Below are positions 36,506-45,270 of a stretch of 64,000 nt of DNA, piece by piece. Below the pieces are notes generated by a model that saw only the letters and a list, made by a program, of their open reading frames with translations, had not been told where the DNA came from and did not search any database. The position numbers were made by a program, and so were the translations under genes. The stretch comes from Nitrosopumilus sp. (GTDB taxonomy: Archaea > Thermoproteota > Nitrososphaeria > Nitrososphaerales > Nitrosopumilaceae). The stretch spans positions 1-64,000 of the forward strand of contig JAOTWS010000008.1 in assembly GCA_029862745.1 (NCBI GenBank), read 5' to 3'. Within the stretch, counting starts at the first letter, position 1, and each line of letters begins with the position of its first letter.

Positions 36506-37447
36506 CTATTTATTTTTAGGGTTTGATTTGTTTTGATTAGGATTGTTCTTTGGTTTCTTTGATTTGTTTTGATTAGGATTGTTCTTTGGTTTCTTTGATT
36601 TGTTTTGATTAGGATTGTTCTTTGGTTTCTTTGATTTGTTTTGATTAGGATTATTTTTTGGTTCCTCGCTAACTAGTTTTTGGTACAGCTTGAAAGCTTG
36701 ATCAACATTTAAGTTTCCATGTACAATTGATCTTACTGCACGAATCATTGCAACTGGGTGATCGGATTGCCAGATATTTCGTCCCATGTCAACACCGACT
36801 GCACCATCTTTGATAGAATTAAATGTCAATTGCAAAGCATCGCGTTCAGGAATCTTCTTTCCACCTGCAACAATTATTGGTACAGGGCATGATTGAACAA
36901 CTTTTTCAAAATTCTCACAATAGTATGTTTTTACAATATGTGCCCCTTGTTCTGCTGCAACTCTACAGGCAAGTGAGAGATAGCGTGCATCCTTTCCAAG
37001 TTCTTTCCCAACAGCAGTTACAGCCAAAACTGGAATTCCGTATTGTTCAGCCTCACTCACTAATTTTCCCAAATTCACAATAGTTTGATATTCATATTTT
37101 GAGCCAACAAAGATAGACATTGCAAGTGCACTTGCATTAAGTCTAATTGCATCCTGAATTGAGACAGTGATGTCTTCTTGAGATAAGTCCTCACCAATAA
37201 TACTAGAACCACCAGAAACTCTCAACACCATTGGAGTATCAGTGGTTGCAGAAACAGATGTTCGCTGAACACCACGAGTGACCATCAAGGAATCACAATA
37301 TTTCAAAAGCGGCGCAATGACTTTTTTTGGATTTTCTAATTTTTCAGTTGGACCAAGAAAATAGCCGTGATCTACTGCAAGCATCAGTGCTCGGTTATTT
37401 TGAGGTTTAATTATACTAGATAATCTGTTTTGTAATCCCCAATCCAT
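36506..37447 (-). CDS. LsrF/DhnA-type class I aldolase with repeat tail
   Basis: 313 residues from ATG. The TIM barrel has ALMLAVDHGYFLGPTEKL, the substrate loop DSLMVTRGVQRT, and the Schiff-base Lys in GAHIVKTYYCENF, then VPIIVAGGKKIPERDAL. This set is found in LsrF thiolase, archaeal fructose-bisphosphate aldolases and the shikimate-route ADH synthase; the closest motif match by eye is to LsrF. After residue about 262 the enzyme ends, and a 50-residue tail of four Lys/Pro/Asn/Gln repeats (KKPKNNPNQNKS) follows. The tail is unusual and likely unstructured. A zinc dehydrogenase gene lies 46 bp upstream on the same strand, suggesting a shared pathway. Confidence 0.82.
   Translation of the reverse strand: MDWGLQNRLSSIIKPQNNRALMLAVDHGYFLGPTEKLENPKKVIAPLLKYCDSLMVTRGVQRTSVSATTDTPMVLRVSGGSSIIGEDLSQEDITVSIQDAIRLNASALAMSIFVGSKYEYQTIVNLGKLVSEAEQYGIPVLAVTAVGKELGKDARYLSLACRVAAEQGAHIVKTYYCENFEKVVQSCPVPIIVAGGKKIPERDALQLTFNSIKDGAVGVDMGRNIWQSDHPVAMIRAVRSIVHGNLNVDQAFKLYQKLVSEEPKNNPNQNKSKKPKNNPNQNKSKKPKNNPNQNKSKKPKNNPNQNKSNPKNK
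36525..36666. repeat. 36-bp tandem repeat in the aldolase gene end
   Basis: Copies at 36525-36560, 36561-36596 and 36597-36632 read alike, and a fourth from 36633 is diverged. Each unit is 12 codons, so number changes keep the frame. It encodes the tail of the aldolase. Confidence 0.92.
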
Positions 37448-37493
37448 ATATCTTCAATTTTTTTTGAAACGAAATACCTTTCTTAAGCCTTTC

Positions 37494-38522
37494 TCATTTT
37501 GTAATAATTATTTTCATTGCATTCTCACCTGTACGTGCATGATCAAATGCTTTTTGAGAATCATTTATGCAGTAAGTGTGAGTTATTAATTGCCTCACAT
37601 CAATCTGAGACGATTCTATTAGATTCAACGCTTCAGCAGTATCTTTGTCAGATGCGGCATAGCTAGTAACTAAAGTGATCTCTTTAGAGTAAACTACACT
37701 CATATCCAAATTCATCATTGCGCCTTTTGATGGAACACCAAACATCATGACAGAACCTCCCTTACGAACCATTCCAATTGCATCCTCTAGTGCTTTAAGA
37801 CTGCTTGTAGCTACAATTGCTACATCTACACCTTGTCCATCAGTGTGGTCTAGAATCTTTTGTTTTCTGTTTTCATCCATAGAGTTAATGGACAGTGTTA
37901 TGTTGAACTTTTTTGCAAAGTTTAGTCTAAAGTTATTTACATCAAAACAGAAAATTTTTGAAAACTTTTTTGCGTGAGCCAACATTACATGCATCATACC
38001 TGTAGGACCAACACCAAATATTGCAGTTGAGTCGCCTTCTTTGTATTGGAATTTAGTCCAAGCCCTAACACAGCATGCTAGTGGCTCAATCATAGCTGCC
38101 TCTTCAAAACTAGTTTTATCAGAAATTTTCAAGACACCATCATGTGAAACATTCCAAGATGGAACAACATATTTTTCTGATAAACCACATGGAGATAGAT
38201 TAGTTTCATAGTATTTTACACACATCGTTTCATTTCCATGCTTACACAAATGACAATCATAACAAGGAACATGGTGATGTGTGAAAACTCTATCACCCTT
38301 TTTAAATTGAGTTACACCAGAGCCAACATCTAAAACTATGCCAGCAGGTTCATGACCTAAACGCATTGATGGTTGACCATAGTGACCAAACACTTTTTCC
38401 AAATCAGAGCCACATATACCACAAGACTCCATCTGAACTAGAATATCTCCAGATCTTAGGTTGGGTGTTTCTACATTATCAATAGAAATTATACCTGATT
38501 CTTTTACAGATGCAGTTTTCAT
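37494..38522 (-). CDS. Zinc-dependent medium-chain alcohol dehydrogenase
   Basis: 342 residues from ATG. Catalytic zinc: Cys in SCGICGSD, then GHEPAGIV. Structural zinc: the four Cys of CYDCHLCKHGNETMC. NAD(P) binding: IFGVGPTGMMHV. Family includes sorbitol, threonine and glucose dehydrogenases; the substrate cannot be chosen from sequence. It lies just upstream of the aldolase and 42 bp after atpF on the same strand; a joint role with the aldolase in sugar-phosphate-like metabolism is inference. Confidence 0.88.
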   Translation of the reverse strand: MKTASVKESGIISIDNVETPNLRSGDILVQMESCGICGSDLEKVFGHYGQPSMRLGHEPAGIVLDVGSGVTQFKKGDRVFTHHHVPCYDCHLCKHGNETMCVKYYETNLSPCGLSEKYVVPSWNVSHDGVLKISDKTSFEEAAMIEPLACCVRAWTKFQYKEGDSTAIFGVGPTGMMHVMLAHAKKFSKIFCFDVNNFRLNFAKKFNITLSINSMDENRKQKILDHTDGQGVDVAIVATSSLKALEDAIGMVRKGGSVMMFGVPSKGAMMNLDMSVVYSKEITLVTSYAASDKDTAEALNLIESSQIDVRQLITHTYCINDSQKAFDHARTGENAMKIIITK

Positions 38523-38563
38523 GGTAGAGTATTAAAGTGCTGATTATAAGTAGATTAAAAGAA

Positions 38564-38857
38564 CTATACACCAAGAATTTTTTTAAGCATTAATCTATAG
38601 TCGACTTCATTTTTTTCACTTCCTGCTGCAGGAAGTGAAAATACAAGAGTCGACTTTTCAGCCCTCAGTGATGTCAATTCATCACCGATTGATTCTGTGA
38701 TATCATCACTTACTAATACCAGACCAACATCAGAATCATCAGTTAGTGTTCTGATTTGAGTCAATGCTTTTTGTGGAGTATCAGAGATAATACCTGGAAT
38801 CCCGGCCAATTGGAAACTTGTAACAAAGGATTTGCTGCCAACAGTAAAGATTTTCAC
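38564..38857 (-). CDS. atpF: A-type ATP synthase subunit F
   Basis: 97 residues from ATG. The opening MKIFTVGSKSFVTSFQLAGI, the strand VGLVLVSDDI and the ending with PAAGS..YRLMLKKILGV are the V/A-ATPase subunit F pattern, a CheY-like fold in the central stalk that links rotor and catalytic head. Usual length. No other ATPase subunits are in the window, so the complex is encoded elsewhere. Confidence 0.85.
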   Translation of the reverse strand: MKIFTVGSKSFVTSFQLAGIPGIISDTPQKALTQIRTLTDDSDVGLVLVSDDITESIGDELTSLRAEKSTLVFSLPAAGSEKNEVDYRLMLKKILGV

Positions 38858-38945
38858 AGTTATGAATTTCGTTCATTCTAATTTAACCCTTTTTGGCACA
38901 TGAGATCAGGAAAGATTGATTTACTCTGAAAAAACTAGTCAATTT

Positions 38946-39242
38946 ATGACAAAAATTGATACTGGAAAGGACATCTATTTGTTCCTGCATGGAAGAATGG
39001 ATCTTAAAGAAAAAGCAAGCAAGGCTCTTGCCTCAAAGGGGTTTGCAAATGAGAAAATTATGATGGCATTACCAAGTAAGGTTGGGAATGTGGGCGACTA
39101 TATGGCAATGTTATGGATGCCACCAAATCCAGATCATATAAAAATTCAACAAATTACCAAGGTAGAAAAAGTAGAGCCGGAAGGAATGATCGGCCTTTGG
39201 AAAGGCGTATCAAAAGACGATATAGACACTGTTCCGTTATAG
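38946..39242 (+). CDS. Hypothetical protein, 98 aa
   Basis: The ATG at 38946 (MTKIDTGKDIYLFLHGRMDL) is preferred to the TTG at 38916. It looks like a compact alpha/beta protein: a strand YLFLHGRMD, a helix KEKASKALASKGF, then strands around DYMAMLWMP and IQQITKVEKVEP. No motif recognised. Divergent from atpF, with the starts about 90 bp apart, and ending against a small gene on the other strand. Confidence 0.65.
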   Translation: MTKIDTGKDIYLFLHGRMDLKEKASKALASKGFANEKIMMALPSKVGNVGDYMAMLWMPPNPDHIKIQQITKVEKVEPEGMIGLWKGVSKDDIDTVPL

Positions 39243-39494
39243 TTAGCTGAATCCAGCACCAAAATCAGTACCTTTCTCAAGCAGACCACCTGAGTCAGAG
39301 CTTTTTAATTTTCTATACAGCAGGGCTTCAAAAACCAACTTCATTGCTTCTTCATCATCAATACCACAGTCTTTTTTGATTAGGTTTTTGTATTTTTCTA
39401 GTTTAGAAGCATTCTGTTCATCAAATGAAATATTATCATGAACCATTAGGTTTGCTATTTTTTCAATTTCAGAATTTTGTTGGTCATCATCCAT
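39243..39494 (-). CDS. Small acidic helical protein, 83 aa
   Basis: ATG start (MDDDQQNSEIEKIANL). Helical throughout with a flexible Gly-rich end (SGGLLEKGTDFGAGFS). One Cys. Not recognised. The stop codon is directly adjacent to that of the gene on the other strand. Confidence 0.65.
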   Translation of the reverse strand: MDDDQQNSEIEKIANLMVHDNISFDEQNASKLEKYKNLIKKDCGIDDEEAMKLVFEALLYRKLKSSDSGGLLEKGTDFGAGFS

Positions 39495-39542
39495 GATTTT
39501 GTATGTTTTTGCTAGTAATTAACACGTTCGAATAACAAATCA

Positions 39543-39845
39543 TTACAAATCAGAAATTAATCCTGAAAGAAAATCAGAAAACTCTTCATCAGAAAAAATA
39601 ATTTTATCAACTTGATTCTCTTTTCTTGCAAGTTCTGCAGATTCGAGATGATAGCAAGTAATCTTTCCTGCCAACTGTCCAAAATAAAATCCAGGGCAAG
39701 AACAATAATGATCATCCGGATCTAACCAGTATTCATCACCCACACCAACCACAGTCCAGATTTTTCTTTGACTAGGCTCAAAAACATGTAGTTTGACCCG
39801 CTTTTCAGAAACTATTGATTGAATGCGTCCTAGATCTTGAGTCAT
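39543..39845 (-). CDS. SWIM zinc-finger protein
   Basis: 100 residues from ATG. Residues about 45-75 hold the SWIM pattern: Cys-x-Cys in YCSCPGF, then after 15 residues CYH (CxnCxH). SWIM domains bind DNA or proteins; in eukaryotes and archaea they are linked to RecA/Rad51 family partners (Shu2/SWS1 type). No other domain is present, so it is a stand-alone SWIM protein. Divergent from the phosphoesterase with 31 bp between. Confidence 0.82.
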   Translation of the reverse strand: MTQDLGRIQSIVSEKRVKLHVFEPSQRKIWTVVGVGDEYWLDPDDHYCSCPGFYFGQLAGKITCYHLESAELARKENQVDKIIFSDEEFSDFLSGLISDL

Positions 39846-39879
39846 AAAGACTTAATCATGTATCCAAGGTATAACTTTG

Positions 39880-40629
39880 ATGCCACAAATCAGAATACTT
39901 CCAGCAAGACCTGCATTGATAATAGAAGGAAAGAAAAAAAATCTAGTGATCACAGATTTACATATTGGGTTTGAAAATAGCATGACATCAAATAAAATTT
40001 TTGTAGGAAAAAATTCCACAATAAATGAAACGATTCAAGAATTATCAAAGATGATAGAATCTGAAAAGCCGGACTCGGTAATTTTATTAGGAGACATAAA
40101 GTCGAGCATTAAAAGTATTTCAAGAAATGAATGGGATGAAATCCCAAAATTCTTCAAAGAGGTTAAAGAAAAGTGTGATGTCATACTAATTCCAGGAAAT
40201 CATGATGCAAACATTCAGAGATTAGTTCCAGATAACATCTCAATGATCAGTTCAGCTGGAATGGTAGAAGACAATATGTTGCTGACACATGGACATACAA
40301 TGCCTTCAGAGAATTTTTCACACGTAGACAAAATAATTATGGGACATATTCATCCAGTATTTTTCCAGGAAGACTCTATAATGAATGGCCAAAGGGTCTG
40401 GGTATCAATAAAGACAGAGAAAGAAAAGATATTTCCAAATAGATCAGGAGAGATTGAAATCACTATCATCCCATCATTTAACAGATATTTTTATGCAACA
40501 CATAGAAAACAATACAAAAAATCAATCTCGCCAATTATTGACAAGATAAAACCAGTTTTATCTGCGAGGATAGTTACACTTGATGGAGTAATTATTGGGA
40601 ATGAATCAATCATAGATCAAGTGATTTAA
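39880..40629 (+). CDS. MJ0037-type metallophosphoesterase
   Basis: 249 residues; the ATG at 39880 is directly after a TTG. All calcineurin-like metal motifs are present: LVITDLHIGFE (DxH), ILLGDIKS (GD), IPGNHDANI (GNHD), LLTHGHTMP and MGHIHPVFF (GHxH). This archaeal group of roughly 250 residues is annotated as MJ0037-like or phosphoesterase and often lies near a DEAD helicase in other archaea; here the neighbour is a SWIM protein on the opposite strand. Nuclease or nucleotide phosphatase activity is likely. Confidence 0.85.
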   Translation: MPQIRILPARPALIIEGKKKNLVITDLHIGFENSMTSNKIFVGKNSTINETIQELSKMIESEKPDSVILLGDIKSSIKSISRNEWDEIPKFFKEVKEKCDVILIPGNHDANIQRLVPDNISMISSAGMVEDNMLLTHGHTMPSENFSHVDKIIMGHIHPVFFQEDSIMNGQRVWVSIKTEKEKIFPNRSGEIEITIIPSFNRYFYATHRKQYKKSISPIIDKIKPVLSARIVTLDGVIIGNESIIDQVI

Positions 40630-40772
40630 TCAAACATACTTTATGCAGGCGTCAATGAGTAACGACAACATTGTGATTTTGTCCAATTTAACCTTAAATG
40701 ATACAATTTAGACAACATAGCCCATTTTGACATAAGATATTTGAAAAGATATCTTAGGGTTCCAGTTTAATA

Positions 40773-43700
40773 TCATGTGTAATTATCATAAGGCTCAATT
40801 GGTTCAATGGTAGGTTTGTTATTCTTTAGCCATTCCAGAGTTTTTACAAAAGAGTCTGCCAATTCAATTGTAGTTAATACTGGAATCCCTAATTCCAAAG
40901 ACTTGCGTCTTATTTGATATTCATCATCTAGCATTCCAACATATTTTTCCAGTGTTGAGGTACTTGGAATATTTATGATAAAGTCAATCTTTCGCTGATA
41001 TAGAAGATCTGCAATGTTTGGTTTTCTTGTAGGTTCTGAAATTTTGTGAACTATTTGAACTTCACCGATTTTTTCTTTAAAGAATTCAGCAGTGTGTTCA
41101 GTTCCAAGAATTTCAAATCCAAGTTGTTTGAGTCTTGCAATTGTAGATACTAGTTTTTCTTTATTTTGTGAACCACCAACTGTAACAAGTGCAGTGCCAG
41201 ATTCTGGAAGAGTATATCCTACTGATATCAGGCCTTTTGATAGTGCATCATAAAAGCTGTTTCCAAAACATGCGGCTTCACCAGTAGATTGCATCTCAAC
41301 TCCTAGTGCAATATCTGCTCCTTGCAATTGCATAAAGGAGAACTGTGGTACCTTTATTCCATAATTCTGGATTCTCTGCCACTTGTTTTCAGGTATTTTA
41401 GGCAAGGGTTTATCCAAAATTGCCTTGGCTGCAAGTGAAATCAAGTTTGTTTTGACTAGTTTTGATACAAAAGGCATTGAACGCGATGCTCTGATATTTA
41501 GCTCAATTACATAAACGTGATCATCATGAATCAAGAACTGTAAATTAAACGGACCCTTGATATTAAATGTCAGTGCAATCTTTTTTGTGTAATCATTAAT
41601 GATTTCAATAATATTGTTACTCAAACGCCAAGGTGGAATACACATCATTGCATCACCAGAGTGAACACCTGCACTGTCAATATGTTCAACTATTGCACCA
41701 ATTACTACTTCTTTTCCATTGCAAATTCCATCAACATCTACTTCAAGTGAATTTAACATAAATTTTGAAATCACTACAGGGTGATCAGGAGATACATCTG
41801 TTGCTTCCTTAACATATTGTTTTAGTTGATCTTGTGACCAGACAACTTTCATCGCAGCACCAGATAAAACATATGAGGGTCTTACAATTACTGGAAATCC
41901 GACATCTTGTGCAAAACTTTTTGCCTCGTTAAGATTTGTAAATGCTTGCCATTGCGGTTGTTGTATGTGAAGTTTATCAAGTTCTGCACTAAACTTTGAG
42001 CGATTCTCGGCCCTATCAACATCATATGCAGTGGTTCCCAAGATGTTGATTCCATGTTCTGCAAGTCCAGGTGTCAGGTTATTTGCAGTTTGTCCACCAA
42101 CACATGTGATTATTCCTCTTGGATGCTCAAATTCATGTATATCTAAAATTCTCTCTTCAGTTAATTCCTCAAAGTAAAGTCTAGTACAGATATCATAATC
42201 AGTTGATACTGTTTCAGGATTGCAGTTTACAACAGAGACACTTTTCTCACCATTTTCTTGCAACCCCCACACCATATTGACAGTGCCCCAGTCAAATTCA
42301 ACGCTACTTCCAATTCGGTAAGGACCAGCACCAAGTACAACTATTCCTTTTTCGTCAGGAGGTATTATGACGTCATTCGAGTGTCCCCCATATGTGAGAT
42401 ACAGATAGTTTGTTACTGCAGGCCATTCTGCTGCCAAGGTATCAATTTGTTTTACAGAGGGCAAAATTCCGTATTTCTTGCGCAATGAACGTATTTCATC
42501 AGGGGATTTTTCTTTAGCTCGAGCAATTTGCTTGTCTGAGAAACCCATTTTTTTTGCCTCCCAAAGAAGTGATTCGTCAAGATCTGACTGCTTTAGTTTT
42601 GACTCGATATCTACTATGTTTTTTATTTTTTCAATAAACCAAGGATCAATAGTTGAAAGTGTATAAATTCTCTCAACAGAGATTTTCATTTTCAGTGCGA
42701 TTGCAACATGATACATAATGTGATCATCGTGGTGAGATAGTTTGTATTCGATTTCTTCTTCAGAATATGTTTTTCCGTTTGCACGATTAAGAACTAATCC
42801 ATCATTTCCAATATCTAACATTCGAATTGCTTTTTGAAATGATTCCTCAAAGGTTCTTCCGATTGCCATTACTTCACCAACGGATTTCATTGTAGGTCCA
42901 AGTTTTCTGTTTACGAGTTCAAATTTTTCAAAATCCCATCTAGGATGTTTGCATACAATATAATCAAGTGAGGGTTCAAAACAAGCTGTAGTATTTTTTG
43001 TAATTCTGTTTACTAGTTCAGACAAATTGTAACCTAGTCCAATTTTTGCAGACATGTATGCAAGCGGATATCCAGTGGCCTTACTTGCAAGTGCAGAAGA
43101 ACGTGAAAGCCTTGGATTTATTTCAATTGCAACGTATTTATCAGAATATGGTTCAAGGGCATATTGGATGTTGCATTCTCCAACAATTCCAACATGCTTT
43201 GTTGCACGCAATGCAGCAGAACGCAACATATGATATTCATGATTGTCAATTGTTTGAGACGGTGCAACTACAATGTTATCACCAGTGTGTGCTTTCATGG
43301 AAAGAATATTTTCCATGTTACAGACAATTACGTTATTTCCATCATAATCTTGCATCACCTCATATTCTATTTGTTTCCAGTGTCCAATGTATTCTTCAAT
43401 TAGAACTTGACCAACAATGCTTGCCTTGAAGCCTCGTTCAACAATTTCGTGTAGTTCAATTTCATTATATGCAACTCCGCCTCCTCGTCCACCCAAAGTA
43501 TATGCGACTCGAACTATCACAGGGTATGTCAGTTCTTCAGCTACCTTTTTTGCATCCTCAAAATTTGTGACAGTTTTACTTTTTAGAACAGGGACATCAC
43601 ATTCTGACATAGAGTCCTTGAAGAGTTGACGATCTTCGGTTCTTTGTATTCCTTTGATTTGCGTTCCAAGTACCTTTACATCATACTTTTGAAGTATGCC

Positions 43701-44037
43701 AGATTGCTCTAGACCAACCCCACAGTTAAGAGCAGTTTGACCACCATATGCCAGCATAATTCCATCTGGTCTTTCTTTTTCGATAATAGATTCAACGTAC
43801 TCTTTGTTTACAGGAAGGAGATACACTTGATCTGCGAATCTAGTATCTGTCTGGATTGTAGCAATGTTTGGATTAATTAAAACACTCTTCAGTCCATCTT
43901 CTCGTATGGCTTTGAGGCATTGGCTTCCGGAGTAGTCAAATTGACGGTCGTTTTTAGCGACTCTCGCCGGCTTCTCCGATTTTTATTGCCCCACTTCCAA
44001 GTACAAGAATTTTCTTTAACGATTCATTCTTTGGCAG
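40773..44037 (-). CDS. carB: Carbamoyl phosphate synthase large subunit, interrupted by a 22-nt putative intron
   Basis: With 43941-43962 removed the gene encodes 1080 residues, the usual length. It has two homologous halves, each with a preATP-grasp and an ATP-grasp domain (VIVRVAYTLGGRGGGVAYNE; VIVRPSYVLSGAAMKVVWS), and a C-terminal MGS-like allosteric domain. It makes carbamoyl phosphate from glutamine nitrogen, bicarbonate and two ATP, for pyrimidines and arginine. Without splicing, the frame from codon 25 runs into a stop two codons later. The later GTG at 43826, from which a 1017-residue frame runs, would lose the first 70 residues, including conserved ones. The start appears to be CTG at 44037 (a GGAGG about 9 nt before it); no ATG, GTG or TTG is in frame. 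It overlaps the end of carA. Confidence 0.88.
43941..43962 (-). other. Candidate 22-nt archaeal mRNA intron in carB
   Basis: On the minus strand, exon 1 ends GGCGAG and exon 2 begins TTTGAC. The RNA folds with inner stem GUCG/CGAC closing a 7-nt loop, and a central 4-bp helix GGCG/CGUC (one G-U pair). The 3-nt bulges AGA and AAU flank that helix. Cutting after the second nucleotide of each bulge removes exactly 22 nt and joins GGC GAG TTT GAC (Gly-Glu-Phe-Asp), the residues expected in every CarB. The outer exon helix is weak, making it a bulge-helix-loop variant. It is phase 0, after codon 25. Confidence 0.7.
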
Positions 44038-45181
44038 ATGTTCCTTCCTCCATAAGATGTTTTAACTCTTCAAAGACGAACTTACAATCATAAGGACCAG
44101 GTGCAGCTTCGGGATGAAATTGTACTGCAATACACTTTTGTTTTTTGTGTTTTATTCCTTCAACTGTTTTGTCGTCCGCATTTGTAAACCATAAATTAAA
44201 TTCAGACTTAGCAAGGGATTCTGGAGTTATTCCATATCCATGATTCTGACTAGTAACATAAACTTGATTGTTCTCCAAGTTGACACAAGGTTTGTTTTGT
44301 CCACGATGCCCATATTTTAGTTTGTAAGTATCAGTGTTTCCTGCGATTCCAATAATTTGTGCACCTAAACAAATCCCTAACGTAGGGATATTATTATCAA
44401 TTAATTTTTTTGCAGTATAAATTGTGTCAGGGCATTTTTGAGGATCGCCAGGACCACTACTAAGTACAACTCCTTTTGGATGATATGACATTATCTTTTC
44501 ATATGTAGTGTCCCATGGCACACGAATTACCTTATAACCAATCTCTCGAATATTTCGTATTATTGCATTTTTTGCACCAGTGTCAACTACAACAACGGAC
44601 TTACTTTCATTGCCATAGATTTTTTCTTGTTTTGTTGAAACATCATCCATGAATTGTTCAGATTCATATTTAGTGGCAGTCGCAAGCCGTTTTTTTATAT
44701 CCTTAGTATCTATTTGAGAGTCAGAGACAACCAATGCAGCCATCATGACACCGCCGGTTCTAATCTTCTTTGTTAGTTCGCGAGTATCTATTCCAGAGAT
44801 CCCAGGAATCTTTTCTTTATATAACCACTCATCCAGAGTCATGGCAAGATTCCAGTGACTTGCAGTAAGTGACAATTCATGCACTACTAACCCCCGAACT
44901 TGGATTTTATCAGATTCAAAGAATTTTGGGATTCCATCAATGTCTGTAATCGAAGAGTCAGGAACACCATAGTTCCCAACTAGCGGATACGTTAGGGTAA
45001 GTATTTGTCCGCTGTATGAAGGGTCTGTTAGAGCTTCTGTATATCCCACCATTCCAGTATTAAAGACAATTTCACCAAAAATAACCGTAGAATAACCAAA
45101 ACCTTCACCGTCAAGAACAGTTCCATCAGCAAAAATCAGTTTTCCAAACTTTTTTGCGTGGTTTGATTTCTTTGTAGTAAT
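44024..45181 (-). CDS. carA: Carbamoyl phosphate synthase small (glutaminase) subunit
   Basis: The ORF from an ATG at 45052 would lack the conserved N-terminus. The frame upstream reads KLIFADGTVLDGEGFGYST and GEIVFNTGMVGYTEAL, as in known CarA, but has no ATG, GTG or TTG before an in-frame TAA. Candidates are the ATT at 45181, with GAGGGT 4 nt before it and an upstream TATA-like aatttaag at 45212-45219 (385 residues), or the CTG at 45139 (371). The glutaminase triad is present: Cys in LGICLGAQ, His and Glu in AVQFHPEAAPG. It releases ammonia from glutamine for CarB, with which it overlaps by 14 bp. Confidence 0.9.
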   Translation of the reverse strand: MTTKKSNHAKKFGKLIFADGTVLDGEGFGYSTVIFGEIVFNTGMVGYTEALTDPSYSGQILTLTYPLVGNYGVPDSSITDIDGIPKFFESDKIQVRGLVVHELSLTASHWNLAMTLDEWLYKEKIPGISGIDTRELTKKIRTGGVMMAALVVSDSQIDTKDIKKRLATATKYESEQFMDDVSTKQEKIYGNESKSVVVVDTGAKNAIIRNIREIGYKVIRVPWDTTYEKIMSYHPKGVVLSSGPGDPQKCPDTIYTAKKLIDNNIPTLGICLGAQIIGIAGNTDTYKLKYGHRGQNKPCVNLENNQVYVTSQNHGYGITPESLAKSEFNLWFTNADDKTVEGIKHKKQKCIAVQFHPEAAPGPYDCKFVFEELKHLMEEGTSAKE

Positions 45182-45270
45182 TGTGACCCTCGATAAGTCC
45201 GCTAGAAAGCGAATTTAAGTTTTATGCGAGAATTAAAATTGAAAAAATTGATCGCGATCATAGTAAGCGT

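Noticed and set aside
36525-36666. 36-bp repeats as a CRISPR array
   Set aside because: The repeats are directly adjacent without spacers and are in frame within the aldolase gene.
40773-43826. carB starting at the GTG at 43826 (1017 residues)
   Set aside because: The frame continues upstream with fully conserved CarB residues (FDYSGSQ, NIATIQTDTRFADQ) to the 22-nt insertion and beyond, so the GTG is an internal Val codon.
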